A DNA stretch of 64,000 nt from Candidatus Nitricoxidireducens bremensis (GCA_030247725.1 JAOTRT010000004.1:186001-250000), one strand, 5' to 3'; counted from the first letter of the stretch, positions 51,417 to 61,612 are shown. Made by a program: numbers and translations. Notes: generated from the sequence alone by a model not told the origin.

Positions 51417-51449
51417 GCAAAAAAAACCGGCCTGGGGGGCCGGTTTTCC
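51417..51449 (-). terminator. Intrinsic terminator of pfp
   Basis: CCGGCC-TGGGG-GGCCGG stem extended by four A-T pairs. On the minus strand eight T in a row follow, a few bases after the pfp stop. Confidence 0.95.
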
Positions 51450-51452
51450 TGG

Positions 51453-52709
51453 TCAGAGCTTGAACTCAGACAGCTTCTTCGGTACAGCGACGTTTTTCAG
51501 GGTCACGTACTGGGGCAGGCCATCCTTGTACGGGGGATAGTCCTCGCCCTTCATCAGGGGCCCGAGATAGGTGCGGCACTTTTCGGTGATGCCGTAGCCG
51601 TCGGCCGTAATGAAGTTCTTCGGCATCATCTTCTCGACGTTGGCCACCTTGGCCAGCGGCGCCATGCCCACTTTCCACTTGTAGGGCTTGTCGGAAACGC
51701 GGTCGATGGTCGGCATCACCGAGTTGTGGCCCTTGAGGGCGAACTCGACGGCCGCCTTGCCGGTGGCGTAGGCCTGATCCACGTCGGACTTCGACGCGAT
51801 ATGCCGCGCGGCGCGCTGCAGGTAATCGGCGACGCCCCAGTGGAACTTGTGGCCGAGGGCCTCCTTGATCATGTTGGCGACCACCGGCGCCGCGCCGCCG
51901 AGCTGGGCGTGGCCGAAGGCGTCGCGGGTGCCCTGCTCGGCCAGGAACTTGCCGTCGGGCCAGTGGCAACCCTCGGAGACGACCACCGTGCAGTAGCCGA
52001 ACTTCTTGACCAGGCTATCGACCTTGGCGAGGAACTTCTTCTGGTCGAACAGCACCTCGGGAAACAGCACCACGACGGGCAGTTCGGCATCCTTGGTGGA
52101 GGCCATGGCGCCGGCCGCGGCGATCCAGCCGGCGTGACGGCCCATCACCTCAAGCACAAAGACCTTGGTGGAAGTCTTGGCCATGGAACGCACGTCGTAG
52201 GTCGCTTCCAGCGTGGACACGGCGATGTACTTGGCCACCGAGCCGAAGCCCGGGCAGTTGTCGGTGATCGGCAGGTCGTTGTCCACCGTCTTAGGCACGT
52301 GGATGGCCTGCAGCGGATAGCCCATGGCGTCGCCGAGCTGCGAAACCTTGAGGCAGGTGTCCGCCGAGTCGCCGCCGCCGTTGTAGAAGAAGTAGCCGAT
52401 GTTGTGGGCCTTGAAGACCTCGATCAGGCGCTCGTACTCGCGCCGGTTGGCTTCCAGGCTCTTCATCTTGTAGCGGCAGGAACCGAAGGCCCCCGACGGC
52501 GTATTGCGCAAGGCGGCGATGGCCTTGGCCGATTCCTTGCTGGTGTCGATCAGGTCCTCGGTCAGGGCGCCGATGATGCCGTTGCGACCCGCATAGACCT
52601 TGCCGATCTTGTCCTTGTGCTTGCGCGCCGTCTCGATGACACCGCAGGCCGAGGCGTTGATGACGGCCGTCACCCCGCCCGACTGGGCGTAGAAAGCATT
52701 CTTTTTCAT
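51453..52709 (-). CDS. pfp: Pyrophosphate-dependent 6-phosphofructokinase
   Basis: A 418-residue reversible phosphofructokinase. The phosphoryl-donor loop is YNGGGDSADTCLKV and the catalytic loop PKTVDNDLPITDNCPGFG. Asp in the donor loop (E. coli position 104) and Lys in PKTVDND (position 124) are the hallmarks of PPi- rather than ATP-using enzymes. VLEVMGRHAGWIA supplies the sugar-phosphate site. It is followed by a terminator, and adk ends 18 nt upstream, so adk-pfp form one unit next to the PPi-pump gene. Confidence 0.95.
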   Translation of the reverse strand: MKKNAFYAQSGGVTAVINASACGVIETARKHKDKIGKVYAGRNGIIGALTEDLIDTSKESAKAIAALRNTPSGAFGSCRYKMKSLEANRREYERLIEVFKAHNIGYFFYNGGGDSADTCLKVSQLGDAMGYPLQAIHVPKTVDNDLPITDNCPGFGSVAKYIAVSTLEATYDVRSMAKTSTKVFVLEVMGRHAGWIAAAGAMASTKDAELPVVVLFPEVLFDQKKFLAKVDSLVKKFGYCTVVVSEGCHWPDGKFLAEQGTRDAFGHAQLGGAAPVVANMIKEALGHKFHWGVADYLQRAARHIASKSDVDQAYATGKAAVEFALKGHNSVMPTIDRVSDKPYKWKVGMAPLAKVANVEKMMPKNFITADGYGITEKCRTYLGPLMKGEDYPPYKDGLPQYVTLKNVAVPKKLSEFKL

Positions 52710-52727
52710 TGTCTCCTCCAGCTTCGA

Positions 52728-53426
<699 letters not shown>

Positions 53427-53494
53427 TTATGCCCATCCACTCCCATCGATAAGAAACATAAACCGAATCGGGGGGAGATATAAATGGATGTATC

Positions 53495-53519
53495 AATGAG
53501 CCGATACTCTCGGCTTATT
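53495..53519. terminator. Inverted repeat after kdsB
   Basis: AATGAGCCGA and TCGGCTTATT pair with a 5-nt loop, 20-45 nt beyond the kdsB stop. No T-run follows on the minus strand, so it is an uncertain terminator. Confidence 0.35.
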
Positions 53520-53539
53520 CTTCCAGCGTTTATTCCGGG

Positions 53540-54304
53540 TCAAGCCCGGCCGGCGAACAGCTTGCGCACCCGCTCCAGATCCTCGGCGGTATCCACGCCC
53601 GGCAGCGGCGCAGCGGCGCACTGGATGACGCGGATAGGGAAACCATGCCACAGGGCCCGCAACTGTTCGAGGGATTCCGCCTGCTCGTGGGGCGCAGGCG
53701 GCAGGTTGCCGCAGCGATTGAGGAAGCTCACGCGATAGGCATAGAGCCCCACGTGCCGCAGGGGCACGAAGCCGGCCGGCAGCGTGTCCCGAGCGGCAGC
53801 AAAACCGTCGCGGTGCCAGGGAACCGGGGCGCGGGAAAAGTAGTGGGCACGTCCGGCGGCATCGAGAACCACCTTGACGACGTTGGGATTGAAGAATTCC
53901 GCCGCGTCCCCGATGGCATGGGCGGCCGTGGCGATGGCGGCTCCCGGGTCGGCGGCAAGGGCCTCGGCCACGGCGCGGATGAGGTCCGGATCGATCAGGG
54001 GCTCGTCGCCCTGCACGTTCACGACGATCTCGTCGTCCTGCCAGCCGAGTTGGCGGGCCACTTCGGCGATGCGGTCGGTGCCGCTGGGATGGTCGCTGCG
54101 GGTCATCAGAGCCTGATGTCCCGCGGTTCGCACCGCTTCGAAAACGCGCGGGTCGTCCGTGGCGACCCAGACACCGTCCGGCTCGGCCCGCAGCGCCGCC
54201 TCGACGACGCGCACCACCATGGGACGGCCGCCGATGTCGGCCAGGGGCTTGGCGGGCAGGCGCGTCGAAGCGTAGCGCGCCGGAACGACGACGCGAAAGC
54301 TCAC
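53540..54304 (-). CDS. kdsB: CMP-KDO synthetase (3-deoxy-manno-octulosonate cytidylyltransferase)
   Basis: Activates KDO for lipopolysaccharide core synthesis; 254 residues. Motifs: [19 protein letters not shown] (nucleotide-binding), [13 protein letters not shown] and [10 protein letters not shown]. The start is a GTG whose last bases overlap the stop of the Trm112-like gene (GTGA), fitting a coupled operon; an upstream extension of the frame is arginine-rich and not family-like. Confidence 0.96.
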   Translation of the reverse strand: MSFRVVVPARYASTRLPAKPLADIGGRPMVVRVVEAALRAEPDGVWVATDDPRVFEAVRTAGHQALMTRSDHPSGTDRIAEVARQLGWQDDEIVVNVQGDEPLIDPDLIRAVAEALAADPGAAIATAAHAIGDAAEFFNPNVVKVVLDAAGRAHYFSRAPVPWHRDGFAAARDTLPAGFVPLRHVGLYAYRVSFLNRCGNLPPAPHEQAESLEQLRALWHGFPIRVIQCAAAPLPGVDTAEDLERVRKLFAGRA

Positions 54305-54477
54305 GCTTCCCCGGCGGCGAGCTGGCGGGCCTCTTCTTCGAGCATCACGGGGATGTCGTCCTTGACCGCGTAAGCCAGCCGGCAGGCCTTGCACACCAGT
54401 TCGCCCTCGGTCTTGCGGTAGTCGAGGGGCCCCTTGCAGACCGGGCAGACGAGGATTTCAAGCAGGCGGGCGTCCAT
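54301..54477 (-). CDS. ycaR: Trm112/YcaR family small zinc-finger protein
   Basis: A 58-residue protein: [20 protein letters not shown] with a second CxxC in [20 protein letters not shown]. The four cysteines suggest a zinc site. The gene lies between lpxK (20-nt overlap at its start) and kdsB (4-nt overlap at its end), the conserved lpxK-ycaR-kdsB order. Function in bacteria is not settled. Confidence 0.92.
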   Translation of the reverse strand: MDARLLEILVCPVCKGPLDYRKTEGELVCKACRLAYAVKDDIPVMLEEEARQLAAGEA

Positions 54478-55441
54478 CGAGTTTCTCCATGACGTAACGG
54501 GCCAGATCAGGTTCGATCCGCGCCTCAACGGGCAACACCCAGACGGGCAGCTTCGCGAGGCCGCGCAATTTTACCCCATCCTTTTCCGTCGCCAGGATCG
54601 CATCCCCCTGGAAATCCAGGTCCGGCGCGGCATAGCGGTGATGGTCGGGAAAGGCATGGGGCACGACCGCCAGGCCGAGGGCCGCCAGATGATCGAAGAA
54701 ACGCCGGGGATTGCCGATGCCCGCCACGGCATGGAGGCGCGCCCCGCGCAGATCGTCGGCAGCGGCGCACTGATCCGGCGCATCCAGCCGCACGAAGCGG
54801 TCCCCCACCAGGGTCATCTGGAAGGTGGGCACGCCGTGCACCGCCACCGCCACGTCCCCGTTCCTGACAATGGCGTCGACGCCGGCCAGTCGCGCCGGGG
54901 ATTCGCGCAGGGGCCCCGCCGGCAGCATCCAGTGGTTGTCCAGCATGCGCCCGTCGATGACGGCGATTTCCACGTCCCGCGCCAGGCGGTAGTGCTGCAG
55001 GCCGTCGTCGCTGACGATGACGTCGCAGTCGGGATAGGCCGCAAGCAAGGCGGCGCCCGCCGCCGCCCGGTCGCGCCCGACGAAGACCGGACAGCCGCAG
55101 CGGCCCTTGAGCAGCAGGGGCTCGTCGCCCACCTGTTCGGCACCGTCGTCCGCACGCACCTCGCGCACGCCCTCCACGCTGCCGCGATAGCCACGGCTGA
55201 CGATGCCCGGATGGCGCCCGGCCGCCTGCATCGCCTGCACCAGCGCCAGGACGATGGGCGTCTTGCCGGCACCGCCGACGGCGATGTTGCCCACCACCAC
55301 CACGGGCACCGGTAGGCGCACGCGCCGGAGCCAGCCGGCGCGATAGGCGCGGCGGCGCAGGGAGACGAGAACGGAGAAGAAAAACGCCAGCGGCAGCAGC
55401 GCCAGGGCCGCCGGACCGCGCTTTTGCCAGGCGGCAATCAC
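54458..55441 (-). CDS. lpxK: Tetraacyldisaccharide 4'-kinase
   Basis: Phosphorylates the lipid A disaccharide; 327 residues. An N-terminal membrane helix ([16 protein letters not shown]) precedes the P-loop [40 protein letters not shown] is a family hallmark. It overlaps exbD by 4 nt upstream and ycaR by 20 nt downstream. Confidence 0.96.
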   Translation of the reverse strand: MIAAWQKRGPAALALLPLAFFFSVLVSLRRRAYRAGWLRRVRLPVPVVVVGNIAVGGAGKTPIVLALVQAMQAAGRHPGIVSRGYRGSVEGVREVRADDGAEQVGDEPLLLKGRCGCPVFVGRDRAAAGAALLAAYPDCDVIVSDDGLQHYRLARDVEIAVIDGRMLDNHWMLPAGPLRESPARLAGVDAIVRNGDVAVAVHGVPTFQMTLVGDRFVRLDAPDQCAAADDLRGARLHAVAGIGNPRRFFDHLAALGLAVVPHAFPDHHRYAAPDLDFQGDAILATEKDGVKLRGLAKLPVWVLPVEARIEPDLARYVMEKLDGRPPA

Positions 55442-55857
55442 TGCTTCTGCTGGGTGGCGAAGGAGATGTGGGTCAGCCCGGCCTGCTGGGAGGCCTGCAT
55501 GACGTCGATCACGCTCTGGTGGGTCGCCTTCGCATCGGCGTTGATGATGACCACCGGCTCCCTGGGGCCGCTGCCAGCGGCACGCTTGAGGGCGGTACCG
55601 ATGGCCTCCACGTCCCGGGCGCCGACGGGCGACTTGTTCACCAGCACCTCGCCGGCTGCCGTGACGACGACGTTGATCTCACCCGGCTGTTCCTGGCTGG
55701 CCTGGGTATCGGCCGTGGGCAGGTTGATCTCCAGCCCGGCGAACTTCGAGTAGGTCGTGGTGATCATGAGGAAGATCAGGATCACCAGCAACACGTCGAT
55801 CATCGGGATCAGGTTGATCTCCGGCTCTTCGCGATGTCGGCCGCGCTGGAAATTCAT
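55438..55857 (-). CDS. exbD: Biopolymer transport protein ExbD/TolR family
   Basis: A 139-residue protein with a short cytoplasmic N-terminus, one TM helix containing the conserved aspartate (NLIPMIDVLLVILIFLMIT) and a periplasmic domain. It pairs with ExbB to harvest the proton gradient. Here the pair precedes lpxK, the arrangement common in betaproteobacteria, rather than tonB or tol genes. The client process is unknown. Confidence 0.93.
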   Translation of the reverse strand: MNFQRGRHREEPEINLIPMIDVLLVILIFLMITTTYSKFAGLEINLPTADTQASQEQPGEINVVVTAAGEVLVNKSPVGARDVEAIGTALKRAAGSGPREPVVIINADAKATHQSVIDVMQASQQAGLTHISFATQQKQ

Positions 55858-55864
55858 GACCGGA

Positions 55865-56470
55865 TCAGGCGCGCTCGCCGTGTACCAGCTCGACGAGCTT
55901 CACCGCCTGCAGTTCCATTTCGATCACCAGGCTGTCCACCAGGGCGCGGAAATGGCGGTAGAAGATCATGCTCGGAATGGCGATGATGAGGCCGAAGCCC
56001 GTGTTGTAGAGGGCAATGGAAATACCGTGGGCCAATTGCTGCGGATTGTTGCCGGCTGCCGTGGCGGAACCGAAGATCTCGATCATGCCGACGATGGTGC
56101 CGAACAGACCCATCAGCGGGCTGATGGAGGCGATGGTGCCCAGGGCGTTGAGGAAGCGGTCGAGTTCGTGGGCGGCGCCGCGGCCGGCCTCCTCGATGGC
56201 CTCCTTCATGATCTCGCGGGAGCTGCGCGCATTGCGAAGCCCGGCGGCAAAGACGCGACCGAGGGGAGAATGGGCGTTGAGACGGCGCAGCATGTCCTCG
56301 GTGACGCCGGTCTGGCGATACTCGGCAACAGTGCTCTGGAGCAGTCCGGCCGGAACGATCCGGTTGCGCCGCAGGGCGCCGAGGCGTTCGATGATGAGCG
56401 CGACGGCGAGGACAGAGGCCAGCAGCAACGGCCAGATCGGCCAACCCGCGGCCTGGATGATGGAAAACAC
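55865..56470 (-). CDS. exbB: MotA/TolQ/ExbB proton-channel family protein
   Basis: A 201-residue protein with three hydrophobic segments (about 5-25, 110-135, 150-175) and the conserved ISPLMGLFGTIVGMIEIFGS region that lines the proton channel. It is first in the exbB-exbD-lpxK-ycaR-kdsB operon and is separated from exbD by 7 nt. Confidence 0.93.
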   Translation of the reverse strand: MFSIIQAAGWPIWPLLLASVLAVALIIERLGALRRNRIVPAGLLQSTVAEYRQTGVTEDMLRRLNAHSPLGRVFAAGLRNARSSREIMKEAIEEAGRGAAHELDRFLNALGTIASISPLMGLFGTIVGMIEIFGSATAAGNNPQQLAHGISIALYNTGFGLIIAIPSMIFYRHFRALVDSLVIEMELQAVKLVELVHGERA

Positions 56471-56613
56471 GGAAAGGCCTCCGCGCAGAACAAAACAGCG
56501 CGCACTTTAGCGTCACCCCCGTGATTCGGCAAGCAGAGATGAGGCTGCTTGCCCCTTGAGTTCGAGGCTTCCATGCCCGCCGGCGGCCCTGACTACGGCG
56601 TTACAATCGACCG

Positions 56614-58017
56614 ATGATGAACGAAGGCATGGACGTCGCCGTCGCTGTGCAGGCCTGGCTTGCGCGCCTTGAAGCGCCGGCCGGTGCGGCCCTCGTCCAG
56701 ACCGAGCTGCCGGACGACGCGGCGCCGGCCCTCGCCGCCCTGGCGGCCGAAGCCCTGGCGCGGGGGCGACGTCTGCTGATCGTCGTCCCGGACGACGAGG
56801 CCCTGCCCGACATCTCCAACGCCCTCGACCTGGGGCTGCGCCCCCTGTGCCTGGTGCTGCCCGGCGCCGACTACGCCACCCGCATCGCCCTGCGCGCCAC
56901 CCTTTCCCTGTTGAAGAGCCGCCTCGCACGCCACCCGGACGACGCCGAAGGCCCGGCCTGGGCCGCCCAACGCCAGCGTCTCACAGCGGCGGCGGACCTC
57001 TGGCAGGCGGCCCAGGCCTGGAGCACCCGCGGCCTGGACCGGGAAGCCTGGCCGGCCGGCATCGGCAGCCTGTTCCCGGTGCACATCCTGCCCTTGTCCC
57101 TCGCGCAGCAGCTCTCGGCCGGCATGGACTGGGCCGCCCTCGTGCAGTCAGAACGGCTGCCGGAAGACTTGCGCGCCGCCTGGCCCGGTGCGGTGCGCAC
57201 CCTGCTGCTCAGCGGCGGCGCGATCCCCGCCGGCGGCGGCGCCCTCGCCGCGGTGGATGCCACCGCACGGCTGCGCGCTGAACTCGAAGTCCTGACCCAG
57301 GAACTTTCCGAACTCGAACTGGAACTCGCCACCGCCCAGGCGGAGATCGGCGAGTTTGCCCGCCGCTATTCGACCCAGGTCGGCAGCCTGATGGCTGAAC
57401 TGGACCGGCTGCAGGCCGAGATCGCCGCCTTGACCGCCGAGCGGGAACCGGAGAACACCGCCGCCCGGACACGGGCCGAACAGACCCGCCGCCAGGCGGA
57501 GCAGTCGAAGCAGGAGAGCGAGCGCTTCGCCGATCTCGGCCGCGAGGAGCCCCCCGCCTTCAAGCCCAGCGGCGACATCAAGAAGCTCTACCGCCAGCTC
57601 GCCCAGAAGATTCACCCGGATCGGGCGCGCAGCGAGGAGGACCGGGCCTGGCGCACCCAGCTCATGATGGAAGCCAACCGCGCCTACCGCTCCGGCGACG
57701 AATCCGCCCTCAAGGAAATCCTTTCCCTCTGGCGCGAAGGCGAGGGCCGCGTACCCGCCAGCCGCGAACAGCAGCCGGCGGTGCCGGCCGGTCTCATGGC
57801 CCAGGTGGCCAACGTGCGCCGCCGCGTCGCCGAGATCGAGGCCGAACTCAACAAGCTGTACGGCTCGCGCCTCTACGAACTCTTCGCCGCCGCCAACGTG
57901 GCCCGGCGCCAGGGCCGGGACCTGCTGGCCGAGATGGCGGACAAGCTGAAACTGCAAATCGACGCCGCGACGCAGACCCTCGCCGCCCTGCGCACCGACA
58001 CCCCCGCCCTCAGTTGA
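56614..58017 (+). CDS. Coiled-coil protein with a degenerate J domain
   Basis: A 467-residue protein I cannot assign to a named family. Residues 1-210 are Ala/Leu-rich and globular-looking. About 212-310 is a long coiled coil rich in Glu, Gln and Arg. About 315-370 resembles a J domain and contains KKLYRQLAQKIHPDRAR with the HPD triad. A second helical stretch ends the protein (about 385-465). It converges on a Sel1-repeat gene and overlaps its 3' end by 8 nt. An Hsp70 co-chaperone role is plausible but unproven. Confidence 0.7.
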   Translation: MMNEGMDVAVAVQAWLARLEAPAGAALVQTELPDDAAPALAALAAEALARGRRLLIVVPDDEALPDISNALDLGLRPLCLVLPGADYATRIALRATLSLLKSRLARHPDDAEGPAWAAQRQRLTAAADLWQAAQAWSTRGLDREAWPAGIGSLFPVHILPLSLAQQLSAGMDWAALVQSERLPEDLRAAWPGAVRTLLLSGGAIPAGGGALAAVDATARLRAELEVLTQELSELELELATAQAEIGEFARRYSTQVGSLMAELDRLQAEIAALTAEREPENTAARTRAEQTRRQAEQSKQESERFADLGREEPPAFKPSGDIKKLYRQLAQKIHPDRARSEEDRAWRTQLMMEANRAYRSGDESALKEILSLWREGEGRVPASREQQPAVPAGLMAQVANVRRRVAEIEAELNKLYGSRLYELFAAANVARRQGRDLLAEMADKLKLQIDAATQTLAALRTDTPALS

Positions 58018-59992
58018 GGCGGCTGCCCTTCCCCACCCGCTCCAGGAACGCGCGGGCCTCGTCGTGGCCGAGGCCCGCCGCCATGCGCAGCCATTTCATC
58101 GCCAGCTTCAGGTTCTTGGTCACGCCGGTACCGCGGTAATAGGCGCTGCCCAGCTCGTACTGGGCGTTCGCCTCGCCGAGCAGCGCCGCCCGACGCAACC
58201 AGCGTGCCGCCTGGCGCGGATCGCGGCGCGTGCCGTGGCCGTGCAGCAGGCAGAAGCCCAGGTTGTACATGACGTAGGCGTCCTCATGCTGCTCGACCGC
58301 CTGCTCGTACCAGCGGTAGGCCTCGCGCGGATTCGGCTCGATACCCTGTCCGAAGTAGTACATGTCGCCGAGGGCCACCTTGGCGTCGAAAAGGGGTGCG
58401 GCCTTGCGGTACCAGAGCAGGGCCTGACCGTAGTCGGGCGCCGTGCCGAGGCCATGGCGAAAACACTCGCCGAGCATGAAGGCGGCGCGCCGGTGGCCCA
58501 GTTCGCCGGCCTTGCGGTAGCAGGCCAGCGCCTCGGCGAGGCTCGCCGGATCGTCCCGGCCGCGGAAATGACGCTCGCCCTGGGCGAACCAGTAGCGTTC
58601 CAGCTCGCCGAGGGCGGATGGCCAGCCCGCTTCGGTGGCCGCCCGCAGCAGGGTTTCGCCCCGGCGCACGTCGGCGCGCACGCCGATGCCGTGCAGATGG
58701 CAGCGCCCCAGTTCGGCCATGCCGTGGGCATCGCCGGCCGCTGCCGCGGCGCGGTAGTGGCCGAGGGCGGCGATCAGGTCCTGGGCCACACCCTCGCCGT
58801 GCTCGTAGCACTCGCCCAGCCAGACATGGGCCGGGGCGTCGCCGCCATCCGCCGCGCGGCGATACCAGGCGACGGCCAATCCCTTGTTCTCGCCGGTGCC
58901 GTCGCCCCAGCGATAGGCATGGCCGAGCTTCACCTGGGCGCGCGCATGGCCCTGGCGGGCGGCGGAGCGCCACCAGCGCAGGGCCTCTTCCATGTCCTGC
59001 CCGCCGCTGCCGCGGCCGGCGGCATAGGCCTCGCCGAGTTCGAACTCCGCCTCCCGGTTGCCCCGCTCGGCGGCCCGGCGATACCAGGCGAGGCCGGCCT
59101 CCGGGTCCGGCTCGACACCGAAGCCGAAGGTGTAGCACTGGCCCAGCAGGAACATGGCGCCGGCGATGCGCTTGCGCGCCGCGGCGGTGAACCAGGCCAC
59201 CGCCTCGCCCTGGTCCTGGGGCGTTCCCTCGCCCGCGTACAGGCACATGCCCAGGCAGAACATGGCGGGGGCGATGTCCGCCTCGGCCGCCATGCGCCAA
59301 AGGCGCACCGCCTCGGCTGGGTCCCGGGCGCCGCCGCGCCCGAAGAAGCGGCAACGGGCCAGCAACTCGGCTGCCTTCGCATAGCCCTGGGCGGTCGCCT
59401 GCTGGAGCCAGCGGACGGCGGCGGCGTGATCCTTTGCCACATGCTGCCCGTCGTAATGGAGCTTGCCGAGGACGTACTGGGCCTGGCGTTGGCCCCGGTC
59501 GGCCGCCTTGTGCAGCAGGCCGAGGGCCTTGGGCACATCCGCCGCGAGCCCGTGCCCCCGCAGCAGGCAAAGCCCGAGCCAGGTCATGCCGCGGCCGTCC
59601 TCCCGGGCGGCGGAGCGCTCGAACAGGCGCACCGCCTCGCCGTGGTCCTTGGGCAAGCCATGGCCCTGGTACAGCAGCCAGCCCAGCACCGCCTCGCCCG
59701 CCGGGCAGGCCTGCTCGGCACTGCGGGAGGCCCACTGCACCGCCTGGGCGTAAGACTTCGCAACGCCCTCGCCCGCCGCCAGCCGCCAGGCCAGCTCCGC
59801 CTGGGCGACGGCGTTGCCGCCCTCCGCCATGCGGCGCAGTTCCAGCAGCGTGATGCAGCGCCAGAAGTCGTCCGCATGGCCGAGCAGTTCCAGGCCCTGG
59901 ACGGCGCCCCGTTCGATGAGGCTGCTGTCCAGGACTTGCTGGAACAGCCCCATGAGGGCCGGCATGCGCAGGGGAACGAGATCTTGGGACAC
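58010..59992 (-). CDS. Large Sel1-repeat protein
   Basis: A 660-residue protein made almost wholly of about fifteen Sel1 repeats of 35-37 residues, e.g. AVLGWLLYQGHGLPKDHGEA and FMLGECFRHGLGTAPDYGQA. The first about 50 residues (MSQDLVPLRMPALMGLFQQV) are different and carry no signal peptide, so it is probably cytoplasmic. Sel1 arrays are protein-protein scaffolds. Its neighbour with a J-like domain converges on it. The 288-bp region upstream contains DnaA-box-like and palindromic sites. Confidence 0.88.
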   Translation of the reverse strand: MSQDLVPLRMPALMGLFQQVLDSSLIERGAVQGLELLGHADDFWRCITLLELRRMAEGGNAVAQAELAWRLAAGEGVAKSYAQAVQWASRSAEQACPAGEAVLGWLLYQGHGLPKDHGEAVRLFERSAAREDGRGMTWLGLCLLRGHGLAADVPKALGLLHKAADRGQRQAQYVLGKLHYDGQHVAKDHAAAVRWLQQATAQGYAKAAELLARCRFFGRGGARDPAEAVRLWRMAAEADIAPAMFCLGMCLYAGEGTPQDQGEAVAWFTAAARKRIAGAMFLLGQCYTFGFGVEPDPEAGLAWYRRAAERGNREAEFELGEAYAAGRGSGGQDMEEALRWWRSAARQGHARAQVKLGHAYRWGDGTGENKGLAVAWYRRAADGGDAPAHVWLGECYEHGEGVAQDLIAALGHYRAAAAAGDAHGMAELGRCHLHGIGVRADVRRGETLLRAATEAGWPSALGELERYWFAQGERHFRGRDDPASLAEALACYRKAGELGHRRAAFMLGECFRHGLGTAPDYGQALLWYRKAAPLFDAKVALGDMYYFGQGIEPNPREAYRWYEQAVEQHEDAYVMYNLGFCLLHGHGTRRDPRQAARWLRRAALLGEANAQYELGSAYYRGTGVTKNLKLAMKWLRMAAGLGHDEARAFLERVGKGSRLN

Positions 59993-60046
59993 GATAGTCG
60001 AAGGTCCAGGGTATTGGACGAGGGTAATGGAAACCCGCCGCCAGCC

Positions 60047-60069
60047 TTATCCACAAAAACTGTGGAAAA
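60047..60069. promoter_or_regulatory. Pair of inverted DnaA-box-like sites
   Basis: TTATCCACA (60047-60055), identical to the E. coli consensus DnaA box, faces TGTGGAAAA (60061-60069), one base from the reverse box, with a 5-nt spacer. It lies between the divergent Sel1 and xseA genes. Confidence 0.5.
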
Positions 60070-60130
60070 GTCTGTGAGTCCTCTGCGTTGAGAGTCGCTA
60101 AGTCGGCTACCCGAAAGGACTTTTTCCCGT

Positions 60131-60148
60131 TTGCTCAAAATTGAGCAA
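60131..60148. promoter_or_regulatory. Perfect 8-2-8 palindrome in AT-rich DNA
   Basis: TTGCTCAA-AA-TTGAGCAA, inside an AT-rich patch (60121-60175) that contrasts with the GC-rich surroundings. It is a candidate operator for xseA or the Sel1 gene. A TAGAAT box at 60250 lies 31 nt before xseA. Confidence 0.5.
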
Positions 60149-60280
60149 AATATTTTCCATATATTTTTCAAGGCATTGCAGAAACATCCCCTTGTGGAGT
60201 GCAGGTCTAAGGCCCGGATCGCCCGCAAAGGCCCGCGCTGTGGATCATGTAGAATCGGCCGCCTCTCCAAGCCCCTCCGG

Positions 60281-61612
60281 ATGCCCGTCTTGCCCCCCCC
60301 CATCCTCACGGTTTCGGAACTAAACCGGCTGGCAAAGGTCGCCCTGGAACAGCGCCTGCCCCTGCTCTGGGTCTCGGGCGAAATCTCGAACCTCACCCGG
60401 GCGCCGTCGGGACACTGCTATTTCTCCCTCAAGGACGCCACCGCCCAGGTCCGCTGCGTGATGTTCCGCGGACGCGCCCAGTTGCTGCCCTGGAAACTGG
60501 AAAACGGCCAGCAGGTGGAAGCCCAGGCCCTGCCGACCCTCTACGAGGCGCGCGGCGACTTCCAGCTCAATGTGGAAACCCTGCGCCGCGCCGGCCTCGG
60601 CAAGCTCTACGAAGCCTTCGTGCGCCTGCGCGACCGGCTCGCCGCCGCCGGGCTGTTCGCCGAGGACGTCAAGCGCCCCCTGCCACGCTTCCCGCGCTGC
60701 ATCGGCATCGTTTCGTCGCCCAAGGCCGCCGCCCTGCGCGACATCCTCGTCGCCCTGCGCCGCCGCGCCGGCCACGTGCCCGTGGTCCTCTACCCCACTG
60801 CCGTCCAGGGCGAGGGCGCCGCGGCCCAGATCGCCGCCGCCATCGGAATCGCCGGCGCCCGCCGCGAATGCGACGTCCTGATCGTCGCCCGCGGCGGCGG
60901 CAGCATCGAGGACCTCTGGGCCTTCAACGAGGAGCCCGTGGCCCTGGCCCTGCGCGCCTGCCCGGTGCCGGTGGTAACCGGCGTCGGCCACGAAACCGAC
61001 CTCACCATCGCCGACATGGCCGCCGACCTGCGGGCCGCCACACCCACCGCCGCCGCCGAAATGGCCAGCGCCGGCTGGCACGCCGCCGCCGAGGAAATCG
61101 CCGGTCTCGCTGCCGGCCTGCGCGCCGCCATGCGCCAGACCCTGGAGCGCCGCAGCCAGGCGCTGGACATCCTCGCCCACCGCCTCGTCCATCCGGCCCG
61201 CCAGATCGAGCGTATGGGCACCCGCCTCGCCCATCTCGGCACCCGCCTCGAAGCCGCCGTCGGCCGCCGGCTCCAGCGCAGCCGGGCCCGGCTGGCCGAC
61301 CTGGAACTGCGCCTCGCCCGCAGCCGTCCCGACGGCGCCGCAGCCCGCGCCCGCATGAACCGCAACGACCAGCGTCTGCAACAGGCCATGGCGACCCTCG
61401 TCGCCCGGCGTCGCCTGCAGCTGGAAACCCTGGGCGCCACCCTCGCCGCCCTGAGCCCCCACGCCACCCTGGGCCGCGGCTACAGCATCGTGCAGGACGC
61501 CGCCGGCCGCATCGTCCGCAACGGCGGCGATCTGCGGCAAGGCGATCCGCTGACGCTGCGCCATGCAAAAGGCCATAGCGAGGTAGTTGTCACTCAGGGA
61601 TTTCCCGACTAA
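60281..61612 (+). CDS. xseA: Exodeoxyribonuclease VII large subunit
   Basis: A 443-residue nuclease subunit. N-terminal OB-fold (LPLLWVSGEISNLTRAPSGH, then CYFSLKDATAQVRCVMF), central catalytic domain (RCIGIVSSPKAAALRDIL, ARGGGSIEDLWAFNEE, GVGHETDLTIADMAADLRA) and a coiled-coil arm (about 270-400). The start is the ATG giving MPVLPPPILTVSELNRL; the frame is open 50 codons further upstream but that part is AT-rich and unlike the family. xseB is not in the window. sodB follows 53 nt downstream. Confidence 0.97.
   Translation: MPVLPPPILTVSELNRLAKVALEQRLPLLWVSGEISNLTRAPSGHCYFSLKDATAQVRCVMFRGRAQLLPWKLENGQQVEAQALPTLYEARGDFQLNVETLRRAGLGKLYEAFVRLRDRLAAAGLFAEDVKRPLPRFPRCIGIVSSPKAAALRDILVALRRRAGHVPVVLYPTAVQGEGAAAQIAAAIGIAGARRECDVLIVARGGGSIEDLWAFNEEPVALALRACPVPVVTGVGHETDLTIADMAADLRAATPTAAAEMASAGWHAAAEEIAGLAAGLRAAMRQTLERRSQALDILAHRLVHPARQIERMGTRLAHLGTRLEAAVGRRLQRSRARLADLELRLARSRPDGAAARARMNRNDQRLQQAMATLVARRRLQLETLGATLAALSPHATLGRGYSIVQDAAGRIVRNGGDLRQGDPLTLRHAKGHSEVVVTQGFPD

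Noticed and set aside
55438..56470. tolQ-tolR of the Tol-Pal system
   Set aside because: No tolA, tolB or pal genes follow; the order exbB-exbD-lpxK is the envelope arrangement common in this group.
60047..60175. Chromosomal replication origin
   Set aside because: Only two DnaA-like boxes are present and no dnaA, dnaN, parAB or gidA genes are nearby. A regulatory patch is more likely.
60131..60280. Fifty extra N-terminal codons for XseA
   Set aside because: They lie in the AT-rich control region and do not match the family start; the ATG at 60281 does.
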